From Acidimicrobiales bacterium (GTDB lineage Bacteria > Actinomycetota > Acidimicrobiia > Acidimicrobiales > SZUA-35): a DNA stretch of 64,000 nucleotides. The DNA lies in the NCBI GenBank assembly GCA_020629155.1, contig JAHDDW010000009.1, forward strand, positions 62,001 to 126,000, in the 5' to 3' direction. The notes beneath the pieces were generated by a model that was not told where the DNA came from, did not search any database, and worked only from the letters and a program-made list of their open reading frames with translations. This document shows, one piece after another, positions 1-7,870 of this stretch. The first letter of the stretch is position 1; each line of letters opens with the position of its first letter. Made by a program: the position numbers and the translations under genes.

Positions 1-695
1 AAATAATGTTCTAGTTCTGCCTGGGTATAGCCGCAGATTGTGCCGTAACGAGAATCTAACGTTATATCGTCTAAATTATTTAGTTCGCTAAAAACTGAAA
101 CCCTAGAAAATTTTGAGATTCCTGTCAAAAAAACGAAGCGTAAATGTTTGTCGTGTGCTTTCAACACAGAATAAAAATTTTGCAACCCATGACGTATCTC
201 TTTCACTTCTGGAGTGAGTAATGCGTCGAGCAGCGGCTTATCATATTCGTCGACAAGTACCACCACTCTTTTGTTGTGGGCTTCAAAAGTTTTACGAATC
301 AGCTGCCCGAAAGCAATCGCTACATTTGCTGTCGGTGTTAACGCAAGGTCGACGGCAAGCCGTTCTGCGTTTATAGAAAGAATCTCTCGAAGATGTAAGT
401 CAAGTTCTTCTTTGGATGAAATTTTGCCTTGGGCTAGGTTTATCGAAATAACAGGGTTTGTTTGGGACCAATCCCAAAGCGGCTCTAACGCTAATCCTTC
501 AAAAAGTTCTCTATTGCCAGAAAAAGCTTCATGCAACGTGTCAACAAAAAGTGATTTCCCGAATCGGCGTGGCCGTGACAAGAAATAGTAACTGCCTTGG
601 CTGAGGTTAAAGACATGCGATGTTTTATCGACGTACACATAGTTTCCTTCTCGTATTTTCTTGAACGTGCTAATGCCGATAGGAAGCTGCTGCAT
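1..695 (-). CDS. AAA-ATPase-like protein (pfam09820 type), 3' end cut by window edge
   Basis: The reading frame is open from an ATG at 695 to the window edge, so only the N-terminal 231 residues are visible. It begins MQQLPIGISTFKKIREGNY, followed by YVDKT and the P-loop variant RPRRFGKS around residue 45. A Walker B motif, VDEYDKPLLDAL, lies near residue 150. This order is diagnostic of the AAA-ATPase-like family (pfam09820), which usually carries a C-terminal PD-(D/E)XK nuclease domain; that part would lie outside the window. Biological roles in the family are poorly known, and the genes are patchily distributed and often multicopy, which suggests mobility. The gene stands alone here, upstream of an accessory region. 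Confidence 0.85.
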   Translation of the reverse strand, partial: MQQLPIGISTFKKIREGNYVYVDKTSHVFNLSQGSYYFLSRPRRFGKSLFVDTLHEAFSGNRELFEGLALEPLWDWSQTNPVISINLAQGKISSKEELDLHLREILSINAERLAVDLALTPTANVAIAFGQLIRKTFEAHNKRVVVLVDEYDKPLLDALLTPEVKEIRHGLQNFYSVLKAHDKHLRFVFLTGISKFSRVSVFSELNNLDDITLDSRYGTICGYTQAELEHY

Positions 696-861
696 AGTGA
701 AAGCTTATCGTAAATCCCACTGGTGGAGAAACTGAGCTAATCGTCACAATGCTTCGATGCCCCTTGCTCAAAAGTATTTGGGGCATTGCTATGGTTACTG
801 AATCGACTGGCTTGAAGCTACCGCACAACCACAAAGCCAGGATTGGCTTATTTGGCTAGTC

Positions 862-867
862 TAAGAT
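862..867 (+). promoter_or_regulatory. -10 element TAAGAT, leaderless spacing
   Basis: TAAGAT ends 6 nt before the ATG at 874, so transcription would start at or next to the start codon. No convincing -35 is seen. Confidence 0.4.
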
Positions 868-873
868 TTCCTT

Positions 874-1310
874 ATGACATACCTAGAGAAAAAATATCGA
901 GTGTCCGATTTTCACCAAATTATTGCTCTACTTGAAGCAGCAAATGCCTCTAAAAAACCAACGGTACACACAACTCATTACTACGCAGACACCGCAACGA
1001 ATAATGTAGTTAAAATGGTGGTTGATAAAAAGACAGTGCATATTCATTATCTCGTAGAGCAAAACGGGTTGTTTAAACTTACAAGAAAAATTTCTGTGGC
1101 AACGAAAGGAAAGGGATTTTCTCTTCTTCGGGAGGAAGGTTTCCAACAGTTTCAAACAGTCACTATCACTATCAAGAAGGAACAGTCGGCTTATATCTGC
1201 TCAATGAACGTCTAGCTTCCGTAATCTTATATTTTCCAGCTCAGCAGCATGAAGAAATCGAAAAACGCCTTGATTTAGATAAAGCAGAACAGATAACTGT
1301 CCCCCTATAA
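874..1310 (+). pseudogene. CYTH-domain-like protein, frameshifted
   Basis: Frame 1 runs from the ATG at 874 to a stop at 1213-1215 (113 aa, starting MTYLEKKYRV). Its first ~95 residues resemble a CYTH/triphosphate-tunnel domain: a charged first strand (LEKKYRV), then alternating strands with K and R side chains. The last 15-20 residues (TITIKKEQSAYICSMNV) look unnatural. In another frame, from about 1158 to the TAA at 1308-1310, the DNA encodes HYHYQEGTVGLYLLNERLA and then VILYFP...EKRLDLDKAEQ. That is what a CYTH C-terminus looks like. A single indel near 1150-1165 would restore one protein of ~145 aa. I infer a frameshifted gene or a sequencing error. The CYTH assignment rests on pattern only. 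Confidence 0.55.
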
Positions 1311-1393
1311 CAAGTATGTATCGATTCACAAAGAATAGAACGAGTACGCTCGCTGCGCTAATTTTCTGGCACCGATGCTTTACACTTAACCTG

Positions 1394-2647
1394 ATGGAGT
1401 TATCTAGTTTTGGGCAGCGTTTTCAACAAGAATCTGGGATAGATCGGCTGATGGTCGACCTTGGCGCTGCGATGGCAATGCCTGGCGAAAAATATATGTT
1501 GGGCGGCGGCAACCCTGGACAAGTTCCAGAGGTTGAAGCATACCTGCAACAGCAGCTTGCGTTTATCGCAAACGATACGAAAAAGTTTCGGCAGATGGTC
1601 GGCAACTATGCTGCACCAGCTGGTGAAACACATTTTCGTCGTGCTCTTGCTGCCTTGCTAAGTGAAACCTATGGTTGGCCGCTTACAGAAGAGAATGTGG
1701 CGCTTGTTTCAGGGAGCCAGTCAGGCTTTTTTATGTTGTTTAACGCATTCGCTGGTGAATGCGAAGACAGTTCTAAGCGACACGTGCTACTTCCGCTAAC
1801 ACCAGAATATATTGGCTATGCAGACCAGGGGATAACCGACGATCTTTTTACATCGCAGAGGCCTACTATCGAGCTGCTCGACAACAACCAGTTTAAATAT
1901 GGAATCGACTTTTCGGCGCTTGAAGTAACTGATGAGACTGCTGCGATTTGTGTTTCTCGTCCGACAAACCCAACAGGTAATGTGCTCACTGATGATGAGG
2001 TTTCTCAGCTTGCTGCTTTAGCTGAAACGCACGATATTCCGCTGTTGATCGACAATGCTTATGGTTTGCCGTTTCCGAATATTATTTTTAGCGAAGCAAA
2101 CCCGATTTGGAACGAAAATATTATTTTGTCGATGTCGCTTTCCAAACTAGGGTTGCCTGCCACTCGCACAGGCATTATTGTCGCCAAACCCGAAGTTGTG
2201 CAGCTGATTTCTCGCATGAACGCCATCATGAACCTTACCGTTAGCAGCGTTGGCGCCGTCATGGCGACAGACATGGTTGAATCGGGCCAAATCCTGAAGC
2301 TTTCTAAAGAATGTATCCAGCCGTTTTATAAAGAAAAAGTTGACCAAGCTGTTGAATGGATTAGCGAAGAATTTGAGGGCTTGAACTATCGCATTCACAA
2401 GCCAGAAGGCGCATTGTTTTTGTGGCTATGGTTCCCAGAGCTGTCGATAACGTCGCAAGAACTCTATCAGCGGCTTACCGATAGGGGAGTGCTGGTTGTT
2501 TCCGGGCACTATTTTTATCCAGGTTTAGACGAGCCGTGGGATCATAAAGATCAATGCTTGCGTATAACCTATTCACAAGACCCAGCAACAGTCAAAGAAG
2601 GCATAAAACGCATCGCCACCGAAGTCCGATCGCTTGATACGCTGTAG
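1394..2647 (+). CDS. avtA: Valine-pyruvate aminotransferase family (PLP fold type I)
   Basis: This is a 417-residue class I/II aminotransferase. From MELSSFGQRFQQESGIDRL through the GGGNPGQVPE segment it follows the AvtA pattern. The PLP lysine is in SMSLSKLGLPATRTG and the N-P-T-G turn is SRPTNPTGN. AvtA transfers an amino group between valine and pyruvate (alanine) in the cytoplasm, linking the branched-chain amino acid and alanine pools. The frame extends upstream to 1316, but the extra 26 residues are not part of the family, so I chose 1394. The gene starts 83 bp after the frameshifted CYTH-like gene and faces the AbiE-type pair. Confidence 0.85.
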   Translation: MELSSFGQRFQQESGIDRLMVDLGAAMAMPGEKYMLGGGNPGQVPEVEAYLQQQLAFIANDTKKFRQMVGNYAAPAGETHFRRALAALLSETYGWPLTEENVALVSGSQSGFFMLFNAFAGECEDSSKRHVLLPLTPEYIGYADQGITDDLFTSQRPTIELLDNNQFKYGIDFSALEVTDETAAICVSRPTNPTGNVLTDDEVSQLAALAETHDIPLLIDNAYGLPFPNIIFSEANPIWNENIILSMSLSKLGLPATRTGIIVAKPEVVQLISRMNAIMNLTVSSVGAVMATDMVESGQILKLSKECIQPFYKEKVDQAVEWISEEFEGLNYRIHKPEGALFLWLWFPELSITSQELYQRLTDRGVLVVSGHYFYPGLDEPWDHKDQCLRITYSQDPATVKEGIKRIATEVRSLDTL

Positions 2648-2702
2648 CTATGGCGACAAACTCAGAAACTAAAGGCGCGTCGTTAATCTTGTCACCGCTG
2701 AT

Positions 2703-3581
2703 TTATTCACGACACTGCATTAAAAGCTCAGATACTTCATTTTTTAAGAAGAGCAGAAACTTGGGTTTCTCCAACGTTCTCTCTTGGACCTCTGTTGGAA
2801 GGAATCGTTTTAGCTCGTTACGCAAAGATGCTCCTTCGATGATCGCAGGTAACCGAGTTATCATAGTTTCTAATTTCAATTGATAGTCAGATATGCGGTA
2901 GTCTTCGATTTTTTTCGCAACTAGCTCCTTAGAAACTTCCGCTCCTTGCTGTTTTAACCATCGCAGATCCCAAATATCTCTATGCCGAACATACTTTGAG
3001 GTAGTAACTAGCGAGATGAGTTTATCAGCCATAATTTCTTCTAACGTTTCAACCATAACGAGCGTGTCCTCATAGCCATCTGGTAGAAACGAATAGTTCG
3101 AAAGTAACGCTTTTGGTTCTTTCGTGTGAGCATCAACATTAGCTATCTCTATTTTTATTCGCTGTTTAGGAATGTCTGGCCTGCCTGACGAGGTGATAAT
3201 CGAAACAAGCCATTTGTCGATGTTGAGATCTCGATATGTTGGATCGTCGCGAAGTTCTTTAGGGTTCTTGACGGTAACTTCAAGCCCATAACGATCACCT
3301 ATATACTTCTCTATACATAATTTTAATGATTGCAAAGTCGCACTCGAAAATTGTTTCCCACCTGCAAAATCTAAATCTTCGCTAAATCGAGCCGAGCCAT
3401 AGCAAAGACGCAACGACGTGCCGCCTTGGAACGTGAGCTCATCTAAGATCCCTTCACGATCGAGAGAAAAAAGAATATCATAGTGTAACAATTCCTTGCT
3501 AACTACTGGCCTCATATGAGCACGGCCACCGACCTGCATCGCCTGCTCGACAAGCAATTGATAATCAGCAGAACTATTCAT
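2703..3581 (-). CDS. AbiEii-type nucleotidyltransferase toxin
   Basis: A 292-aa protein of the AbiEii / DUF1814 nucleotidyltransferase family. The diagnostic polymerase-beta motif FQGGTSLRLCYGSARFSEDL lies around residues 52-71. A later IMADKLISLV...VRHRDIWDLRWL block is the second conserved core. In characterised type IV abortive-infection systems AbiEii is a nucleotidyltransferase toxin countered by AbiEi. The ATG at 3581 overlaps the stop of the upstream gene by one base (TAATG), which fixes the start and indicates translational coupling. The longer frame reaching 3650 would lie inside the upstream gene. Phage defence is the likely role by family; the target cannot be read from the sequence. 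Confidence 0.88.
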   Translation of the reverse strand: MNSSADYQLLVEQAMQVGGRAHMRPVVSKELLHYDILFSLDREGILDELTFQGGTSLRLCYGSARFSEDLDFAGGKQFSSATLQSLKLCIEKYIGDRYGLEVTVKNPKELRDDPTYRDLNIDKWLVSIITSSGRPDIPKQRIKIEIANVDAHTKEPKALLSNYSFLPDGYEDTLVMVETLEEIMADKLISLVTTSKYVRHRDIWDLRWLKQQGAEVSKELVAKKIEDYRISDYQLKLETMITRLPAIIEGASLRNELKRFLPTEVQERTLEKPKFLLFLKNEVSELLMQCRE

Positions 3582-4114
3582 TACGCTCCTTCCAAAGCTT
3601 CTAGAGAGACAAGGTGAACATTGCGACCTACTCGCTTTAAGTCGCGCCAAGCTGTAGCGGGTTTTGCAAAGCGCAAAGGTCTACTTTGATCACAAACACC
3701 CTGCAGAATCTGGGCAGCATCTCGTTTTGTATGAGTAAACTCTATTGTCCCGAAACTCGTTTTATATTCCCCTGAACGACCTGTCGTCATGACCGTTAAA
3801 CGATCGATAGGGATTTGCGAAATGGCTCCGTATTCTGACAACGCTGACTCTAAACTGATGTAACTGTAGTGTCCTCGACGCATTGCTTTTGCGATATGTT
3901 CGATGATAAAGCCATCTTGACTGTGTGCAAAGGTATAGAGATAGACGCCTCGCGTCACTTGATCAAGCGTCCCTTCCCCCTTCAGCCGACGAAGCGTTGC
4001 TTGCAATGTTACACCGTCTTCGGAGAACAGTTTACGAAGATCAGCCAAGGTATAGACAAACCGACCTTGTCTGTCCCAATGTGCCAATGTTTGCATTGCC
4101 TGGTTTCGCTTCAC
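3581..4114 (-). CDS. AbiEi-type antitoxin / transcriptional regulator
   Basis: A 177-aa protein with an N-terminal winged helix (WDRQGRFVYTLADLRKLF, then LQATLRRLKGEGTLDQVTRG) and a C-terminal domain containing SLESALSEYGAISQIP. It matches AbiEi-like antitoxins, which neutralise AbiEii and repress their own operon through inverted repeats. I chose the GTG at 4114 because a promoter ends 7 nt upstream (see 4122-4150). ATGs at 4120 and 4141 are possible but would lie upstream of the predicted transcription start. The gene is coupled to the nucleotidyltransferase gene by a one-base overlap. Confidence 0.8.
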   Translation of the reverse strand: MKRNQAMQTLAHWDRQGRFVYTLADLRKLFSEDGVTLQATLRRLKGEGTLDQVTRGVYLYTFAHSQDGFIIEHIAKAMRRGHYSYISLESALSEYGAISQIPIDRLTVMTTGRSGEYKTSFGTIEFTHTKRDAAQILQGVCDQSRPLRFAKPATAWRDLKRVGRNVHLVSLEALEGA

Positions 4115-4121
4115 AAGCATA

Positions 4122-4150
4122 AGCCTACACAAAACAGGCAAATATGTCGA
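4122..4150 (-). promoter_or_regulatory. Promoter of the AbiE-like operon (TCGACA-17-TAGGCT)
   Basis: On the minus strand, -35 TCGACA (4145-4150) and -10 TAGGCT (4122-4127) are 17 bp apart. The -10 ends 7 nt before the GTG at 4114, so the mRNA should be leaderless. Confidence 0.65.
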
Positions 4151-4162
4151 CTTTCTGTTGAC
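4146..4162. promoter_or_regulatory. Candidate AbiEi operator
   Basis: GTCGAC (4146-4151) and GTTGAC (4157-4162) are separated by 5 bp and overlap the -35 of the AbiE-like promoter. They form a near-perfect inverted repeat (one mismatch), as expected for autoregulation by the antitoxin. Confidence 0.4.
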
Positions 4163-4182
4163 TTAACCCTGAAATTGTGATT

Positions 4183-4809
4183 TTAGATAGCCTTAGTTAC
4201 CTGATAAGAAAGGACTGGCAAACTTTCAGTATTAAACCTGGCATGGATTTCTAGATCCCAGATTTCTCCGTTATTGCCTGCTTTATTTTTTTCGAAAACT
4301 GTAAGATACTCATACCTAAGTTTTCGTGGAATCACACAGCTAGCTTTATTTGTTATAGCGATGATAGGAAACAATATCTGCAGATTGAGAAAAGATTTGA
4401 TTTTTTGAGTTTCGTCATAAGCAATAAGCGGACTAGCTAGAACAATCAGCGCTATGAGCATTGCTTTCCAATTATCCATAGGTTCATTTAAAAGGAACAC
4501 TCCTAATAAAGATGAAAATACGATTTGCAGACTAAATAATGGGCTAATCGTCGTGACATCTAACCTGCAATAAGAAAAAGTCAATAACGCATGCAATAAA
4601 GTAAAACTAGACGATAGGAGAATCAACGATAGCCAATCCGTTGGAACCCCTCCACCTAGTAAGAAAGCATAAATCGAGACTAGAGGGATACCTAAAGCCA
4701 CCCACAGCACGTTAAACAACCAAGGATTCAAAGTTTTAGTTGTGGCTTTTATTATCAAAGGTGATATGCCGGAGGCAACAGAAGCGATCCAGGCATAAAC
4801 GATTTCCAT
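4183..4809 (-). pseudogene. Truncated EamA/DMT-type transporter
   Basis: A 208-aa protein. Residues 1-140 hold about four to five hydrophobic helices in the style of one EamA repeat (MEIVYAWIASVASGISPLII, later SPLFSLQIVFSSLLGVFLLN). DMT-family exporters normally have two such repeats and about ten helices in ~290 aa. Here the second repeat stops after one helix (LQILFPIIAITNKA). It is followed by a soluble tail of ~50 residues (RKLRYEYLTVFEKNKAGNNG onward) that is not typical of the family. I infer a 3' truncation joined to foreign or out-of-frame sequence. The start is supported by a TAGGCT -10 7 nt upstream. Confidence 0.55.
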
Positions 4810-4816
4810 ACTAAGA

Positions 4817-4822
4817 AGCCTA
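4817..4822 (-). promoter_or_regulatory. -10 element TAGGCT, leaderless spacing
   Basis: On the minus strand TAGGCT ends 7 nt before the ATG at 4809. Confidence 0.45.
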
Positions 4823-4868
4823 CAACTTCCTTCAACGAAAATGCCTGGTCATGACAAACAGACAATCC

Positions 4869-5339
4869 TCAGTCACCATGGGGATTTGGGATCAAAAGCT
4901 CCGTTTCATGTTTAGCAGCTCGAACTGATTGTCCTATGCACGCAACTGCGATTAGCTGAAAGATAGTGACCATCAGAAAAGCTAGCACAACCAACAGAGT
5001 GAAGTTTTTATCTTCTGAAGTCATAGTAAGCAGACTTGCGGCGCCAAAAAACAGAAAAACTATACAATCAAAAATAAATACAGTCCACGAAAAAAATAAT
5101 GCTGCTTTAGTGCTATCGGCAGCGGCTGAGATTGTTTGAGCTGTAATGCCTAGCCCTAAGATAACAGCAAAGATAGTTATGATGTTAGCTGCTTCTTCAG
5201 AAGCAAATCCTTCTTTAATAACCGTTATCAGCAAGAGAACGAGTGCTGATAATTTAACAGCTGAAATAAAGTAGAGCATTGTTTTTGCTCCAGTTGACAA
5301 ATTTTTCGCTTGGCGTTCTATTCCTGCACTAACATTCAT
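4869..5339 (-). CDS. Small four-helix membrane protein, unknown function
   Basis: A 156-aa protein that I do not recognise. After a polar N-terminus (MNVSAGIERQAKNLSTGAK) come four hydrophobic segments, roughly residues 20-42, 51-72, 78-100 and 111-137. The C-terminus (RAAKHETELLIPNPHGD) is short and charged. No enzymatic motif is visible. It lies 59 bp upstream of the truncated transporter gene on the same strand. A 7-bp-arm palindrome sits a few bases before the ATG. Confidence 0.6.
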   Translation of the reverse strand: MNVSAGIERQAKNLSTGAKTMLYFISAVKLSALVLLLITVIKEGFASEEAANIITIFAVILGLGITAQTISAAADSTKAALFFSWTVFIFDCIVFLFFGAASLLTMTSEDKNFTLLVVLAFLMVTIFQLIAVACIGQSVRAAKHETELLIPNPHGD

Positions 5340-5342
5340 GTT

Positions 5343-5359
5343 TATAGTTGTTAACTATA
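5343..5359. promoter_or_regulatory. Perfect palindrome TATAGTT-N3-AACTATA
   Basis: Seven-base arms flank a GTT spacer, just upstream of the ATG at 5339. On the minus strand the palindrome includes a TATAGTT that can serve as a -10, so a bound repressor would block transcription. Confidence 0.4.
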
Positions 5360-5409
5360 TAGAGAAAAAGATTTTTTGTTGCAAGCAAACTTGGTCCTGT
5401 GACCAAACA

Positions 5410-6435
5410 CTAGCTGGTTTGGATTTCTTTCACGATCGAATCTGGGTTATTTGCGGTCCAAGCCTCTGCTGAAAGTTCTGCCGCTTGTGCATATCCTTCG
5501 TCTAGATGAACAAGGCCTATGTTTGTTTGGAAGAACACTTGCCAGCCGTGGTAGCCATAAAACGCCCGCTCGTCTGATTTCATCACCGCAGCATAGCCCG
5601 ACACTGAATTGACGTAGTATTGCGAATTGTTGTAGCCAAATAATGCTTGATCCATGCTTTCAAGCCCGCCTCTGTCGACAAGATACTTGGCGGCACCCAT
5701 GATTGCGTCTTTGGTGTCGGTTGGGTCTCCTTCGCAACATTCTGCCCAGGTGGTCAGTAGAAACTGCATAGGTCCGACAGCGCCAGCGGTTGAAACTCCG
5801 TCGATCCGACCGACAACTGTCTCTATCAGGTTGACTGCCGCTAAATATTCCCATTCGATACCTGTCGCTGCCTCTGCTTCTTTATAGTAGGCGAGCAGAA
5901 CCTCTGAATCTTCTGGCGCTTGTATCGTCCAGGCCGGCAATGCTTGGCTTGCTTTCTCGGTTTTGACTAGCGCCGACGATTCTTTACGTGCAGCCCAGTT
6001 GTTTGTGAACGCTACGAGCAAATGACTATTGTCTTGTGCGCTCATTTCTGCGACTACGACATCTTCCCAATCTTGAGCCGCCCAAAGCTGCCGATACAGA
6101 ATTTGTTGGCGTGGCCCCCAATAGGTTTGCATCGCAGCCTGGCTAGTTGCATCGTCTATGATTGCTTGTTCAACCTCGATCAGTTCTGCAGCTAGCTGCT
6201 CTGCACTTGCCGGCAAAGCAAAATAGGGATCTGACTGTTGTTTTTCTTTTTGCTCTGCTGTTGAAGCGGGTGCTGTCGGCTGCGCCATGGAACCTTGCGC
6301 TGACGTGCTGGTGTTGGCCTGCTCATTAGTTTCTGCCAAGTCAGAAGCAGATGAGCCCGAACACGCAGCCAGAAGAAGCATTAGCGGAGCCAAAAAGTTT
6401 GGAACAGAAACAGATTTTGTGAACAAGCGATGCAT
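5410..6435 (-). CDS. Lytic transglycosylase-like lipoprotein
   Basis: A 341-aa predicted lipoprotein. The signal peptide ends in a lipobox (LLLAACSGS), followed by a Ser/Thr/Ala-rich linker. From about residue 195 a soluble lytic transglycosylase domain appears: IEWEYLAAVNLIETVVGRID, where a Glu is the expected catalytic acid, then GPMQFLLTTWAE and GYNNSQYYVNSV. Such enzymes cleave peptidoglycan glycan strands outside the membrane, forming 1,6-anhydro ends. Of two tandem ATGs (6438 and 6435) I chose 6435 because the TAGGCT -10 ends 6 nt before it. A 77-bp repeated element lies upstream. Confidence 0.8.
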   Translation of the reverse strand: MHRLFTKSVSVPNFLAPLMLLLAACSGSSASDLAETNEQANTSTSAQGSMAQPTAPASTAEQKEKQQSDPYFALPASAEQLAAELIEVEQAIIDDATSQAAMQTYWGPRQQILYRQLWAAQDWEDVVVAEMSAQDNSHLLVAFTNNWAARKESSALVKTEKASQALPAWTIQAPEDSEVLLAYYKEAEAATGIEWEYLAAVNLIETVVGRIDGVSTAGAVGPMQFLLTTWAECCEGDPTDTKDAIMGAAKYLVDRGGLESMDQALFGYNNSQYYVNSVSGYAAVMKSDERAFYGYHGWQVFFQTNIGLVHLDEGYAQAAELSAEAWTANNPDSIVKEIQTS

Positions 6436-6441
6436 CATCGC

Positions 6442-6447
6442 AGCCTA
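6442..6447 (-). promoter_or_regulatory. -10 element TAGGCT, leaderless spacing
   Basis: On the minus strand TAGGCT ends 6 nt before the ATG at 6435 and only 3 nt before the ATG at 6438. This favours the second ATG as the start. Confidence 0.45.
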
Positions 6448-6496
6448 CTACTAGCTATCTCTATTATTGCTTCTCCGCTGAATCGCTTTATCCAAA

Positions 6497-6573
6497 AACC
6501 GCTAAAAGGTGCGTGTTAACGCTCGGAGCGAAGCGGAAATACAGAGGGCATCTACAATTAGTAGAGAAGCCCT
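6497..6573 (-). repeat. 77-bp dispersed intergenic repeat, copy A, terminator-like
   Basis: By manual ungapped alignment, 60 of 77 positions match copy B at 31760-31836. On the minus strand it reads AATTGTAGATGCCC, then a stem CCGCT...AGCGG (6532-6536 with 6499-6503) followed by a T run. The loop contains smaller hairpins. It starts at the stop codon of the recombinase gene and would end its transcript. Both copies lie in the same place relative to unrelated minus-strand genes. Confidence 0.7.
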
Positions 6574-7600
6574 AGCGTTTGTTTACTTTGCGTAGCAGAG
6601 CGTTGACAGCAGTTGCTTGAGCGGTGTGATGCAACCCGTCAGCAGCCAGGCGTAGATACTGGCTTGTTGTCGCTAAGTTTTTGTGACCTAGCAGGGTTTG
6701 CAGCTCGGCTGGGTTGGTGCCATGGTCAAGTTGAGCAACCGCATAGGTATGGCGAAAAGCATGGGCTTTTTCGCCGTGGGGGAGCGGCACGCCTGCACCG
6801 TTGAGCCAGTTGACAACAAGCGCTTGCAGCGCTTGGTTGTTTAACTGTGCGCCGTTGTTGCGCACAAATACATAGTCTGTTTTTTTGTCGCCTCCAAGGT
6901 TTTTGTCTTTTCGTTCGGAAAGATAGGTGTCAATAGCGGTAAGCACTTCACCAGAAAGGGGGAGTACCCTATCTTTGTTGCCTTTGCCTGTGACACGGAT
7001 TCGCTGCGGCGATTGCCTGTCTATACCTGCGATAGACAGATCGGTAAGTTCGGATGACCGCAACCCGCAGCCTGCAAGTACACCGATCATCGCAACGTCT
7101 CGTTTCGCCCATGTGGCACGCAGGCGTTTATGCGGGTTTGCTGCTGCCTGCAAAATAGCTTCGAGCTGCTCTTCGGTGAACGCCACGGGAAGTTTTTCGC
7201 CAACTTGTGGCGTTTCAAAATCTTCTGTCGGATCAACCTTCAGATGGCCGTTTTTGCAAAGCCAAGCGCACAAGCCACGTAAAGCGCTGAGCATTCTGCC
7301 TCGGCTTGAAGCGGCAGCGTTTTGCTCGATAAGTTTGCCGAAAACTAACGCAAGGTTGGCATCAGTTAGTTCATGAGCGTCGATGCGTTGCAGCTGCTGG
7401 TTTTGTTTCGCCCATCGATCTTGCTTTTTGCCAGAAAGCTCTGGCGTTACTTTCTTTCCGATGTCGGCTAGCGTCCGCGCAAAGGTGGCCAGGTCATTAC
7501 GATAGGCGCGTTCAGTTTGTTCAGAAAAGCCGCGCCTGGCCCTGATTCGGTTATCAACAATCCAAGCATCAACAAGAGCGGTCAGGGGAGTGGAGGACAT
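6572..7600 (-). CDS. Tyrosine recombinase, XerC/XerD-like
   Basis: A 342-aa site-specific recombinase. It has an N-terminal SAM-like core-binding domain (residues ~1-140) and a C-terminal catalytic domain. Visible catalytic residues are Arg in GCGLRSSELTDL, Lys in TGKGNKDR, His-x-x-Arg in HAFRHTYAVAQL, His in LLGHKNLATT and the nucleophile Tyr in SQYL. Size and motifs fit XerC/XerD-like enzymes that resolve chromosome dimers or move cassettes or islands. I cannot tell which; the setting beside toxin modules and gene relics suggests mobile use. The ATG at 7600 was chosen because it follows the upstream gene's stop by 11 bp and starts the family-like part; the frame itself reaches 7669. Confidence 0.85.
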   Translation of the reverse strand: MSSTPLTALVDAWIVDNRIRARRGFSEQTERAYRNDLATFARTLADIGKKVTPELSGKKQDRWAKQNQQLQRIDAHELTDANLALVFGKLIEQNAAASSRGRMLSALRGLCAWLCKNGHLKVDPTEDFETPQVGEKLPVAFTEEQLEAILQAAANPHKRLRATWAKRDVAMIGVLAGCGLRSSELTDLSIAGIDRQSPQRIRVTGKGNKDRVLPLSGEVLTAIDTYLSERKDKNLGGDKKTDYVFVRNNGAQLNNQALQALVVNWLNGAGVPLPHGEKAHAFRHTYAVAQLDHGTNPAELQTLLGHKNLATTSQYLRLAADGLHHTAQATAVNALLRKVNKR

Positions 7601-7611
7601 AGCGAAAGGTA

Positions 7612-7809
7612 TTACTTCTTGCTGGTGGTATATCGATGAGGCTGCTTTTCCATTTTTTCGCCGCAACATTTACAATCAGGCTCGACAGAATGACGAGCTC
7701 TAACAGCTTTGGCCTCATCGCATGAGGGGCAGGCAAACCGTCGATAAAAACTTATAAGAAATGTTATCGAAACGACGCCAATAGCTGCAAAAATAATCGG
7801 CACGATCAT
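7612..7809 (-). CDS. Small membrane protein with zinc-ribbon-like cysteines
   Basis: A 65-aa protein with one N-terminal transmembrane helix (VPIIFAAIGVVSITFLISFY) and a short tail holding CPSC and CKCC pairs 28 residues apart, a plausible zinc knuckle. It is immediately upstream of the tyrosine recombinase gene (11 bp) and probably cotranscribed with it. I do not recognise the family; function unknown. Confidence 0.5.
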   Translation of the reverse strand: MIVPIIFAAIGVVSITFLISFYRRFACPSCDEAKAVRARHSVEPDCKCCGEKMEKQPHRYTTSKK

Positions 7810-7870
7810 AGTTGCAGCGTACCGCGAAAAGATACAAATGAGACTATGCGTTAGTTCTAGCAGGTTTGAT

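Noticed and set aside
2650-2883. 77-aa plus-strand frame after avtA
   Set aside because: It lies antisense within the AbiEii-like gene, and its residues show no family features.
6497-6573. Integron attC site next to the tyrosine recombinase
   Set aside because: The element contains GTTAAC and stems, but the second copy is far from any integrase and the attC core-site layout (RYYYAAC/GTTRRRY ends) is not met. The recombinase also lacks a visible IntI-specific insertion.
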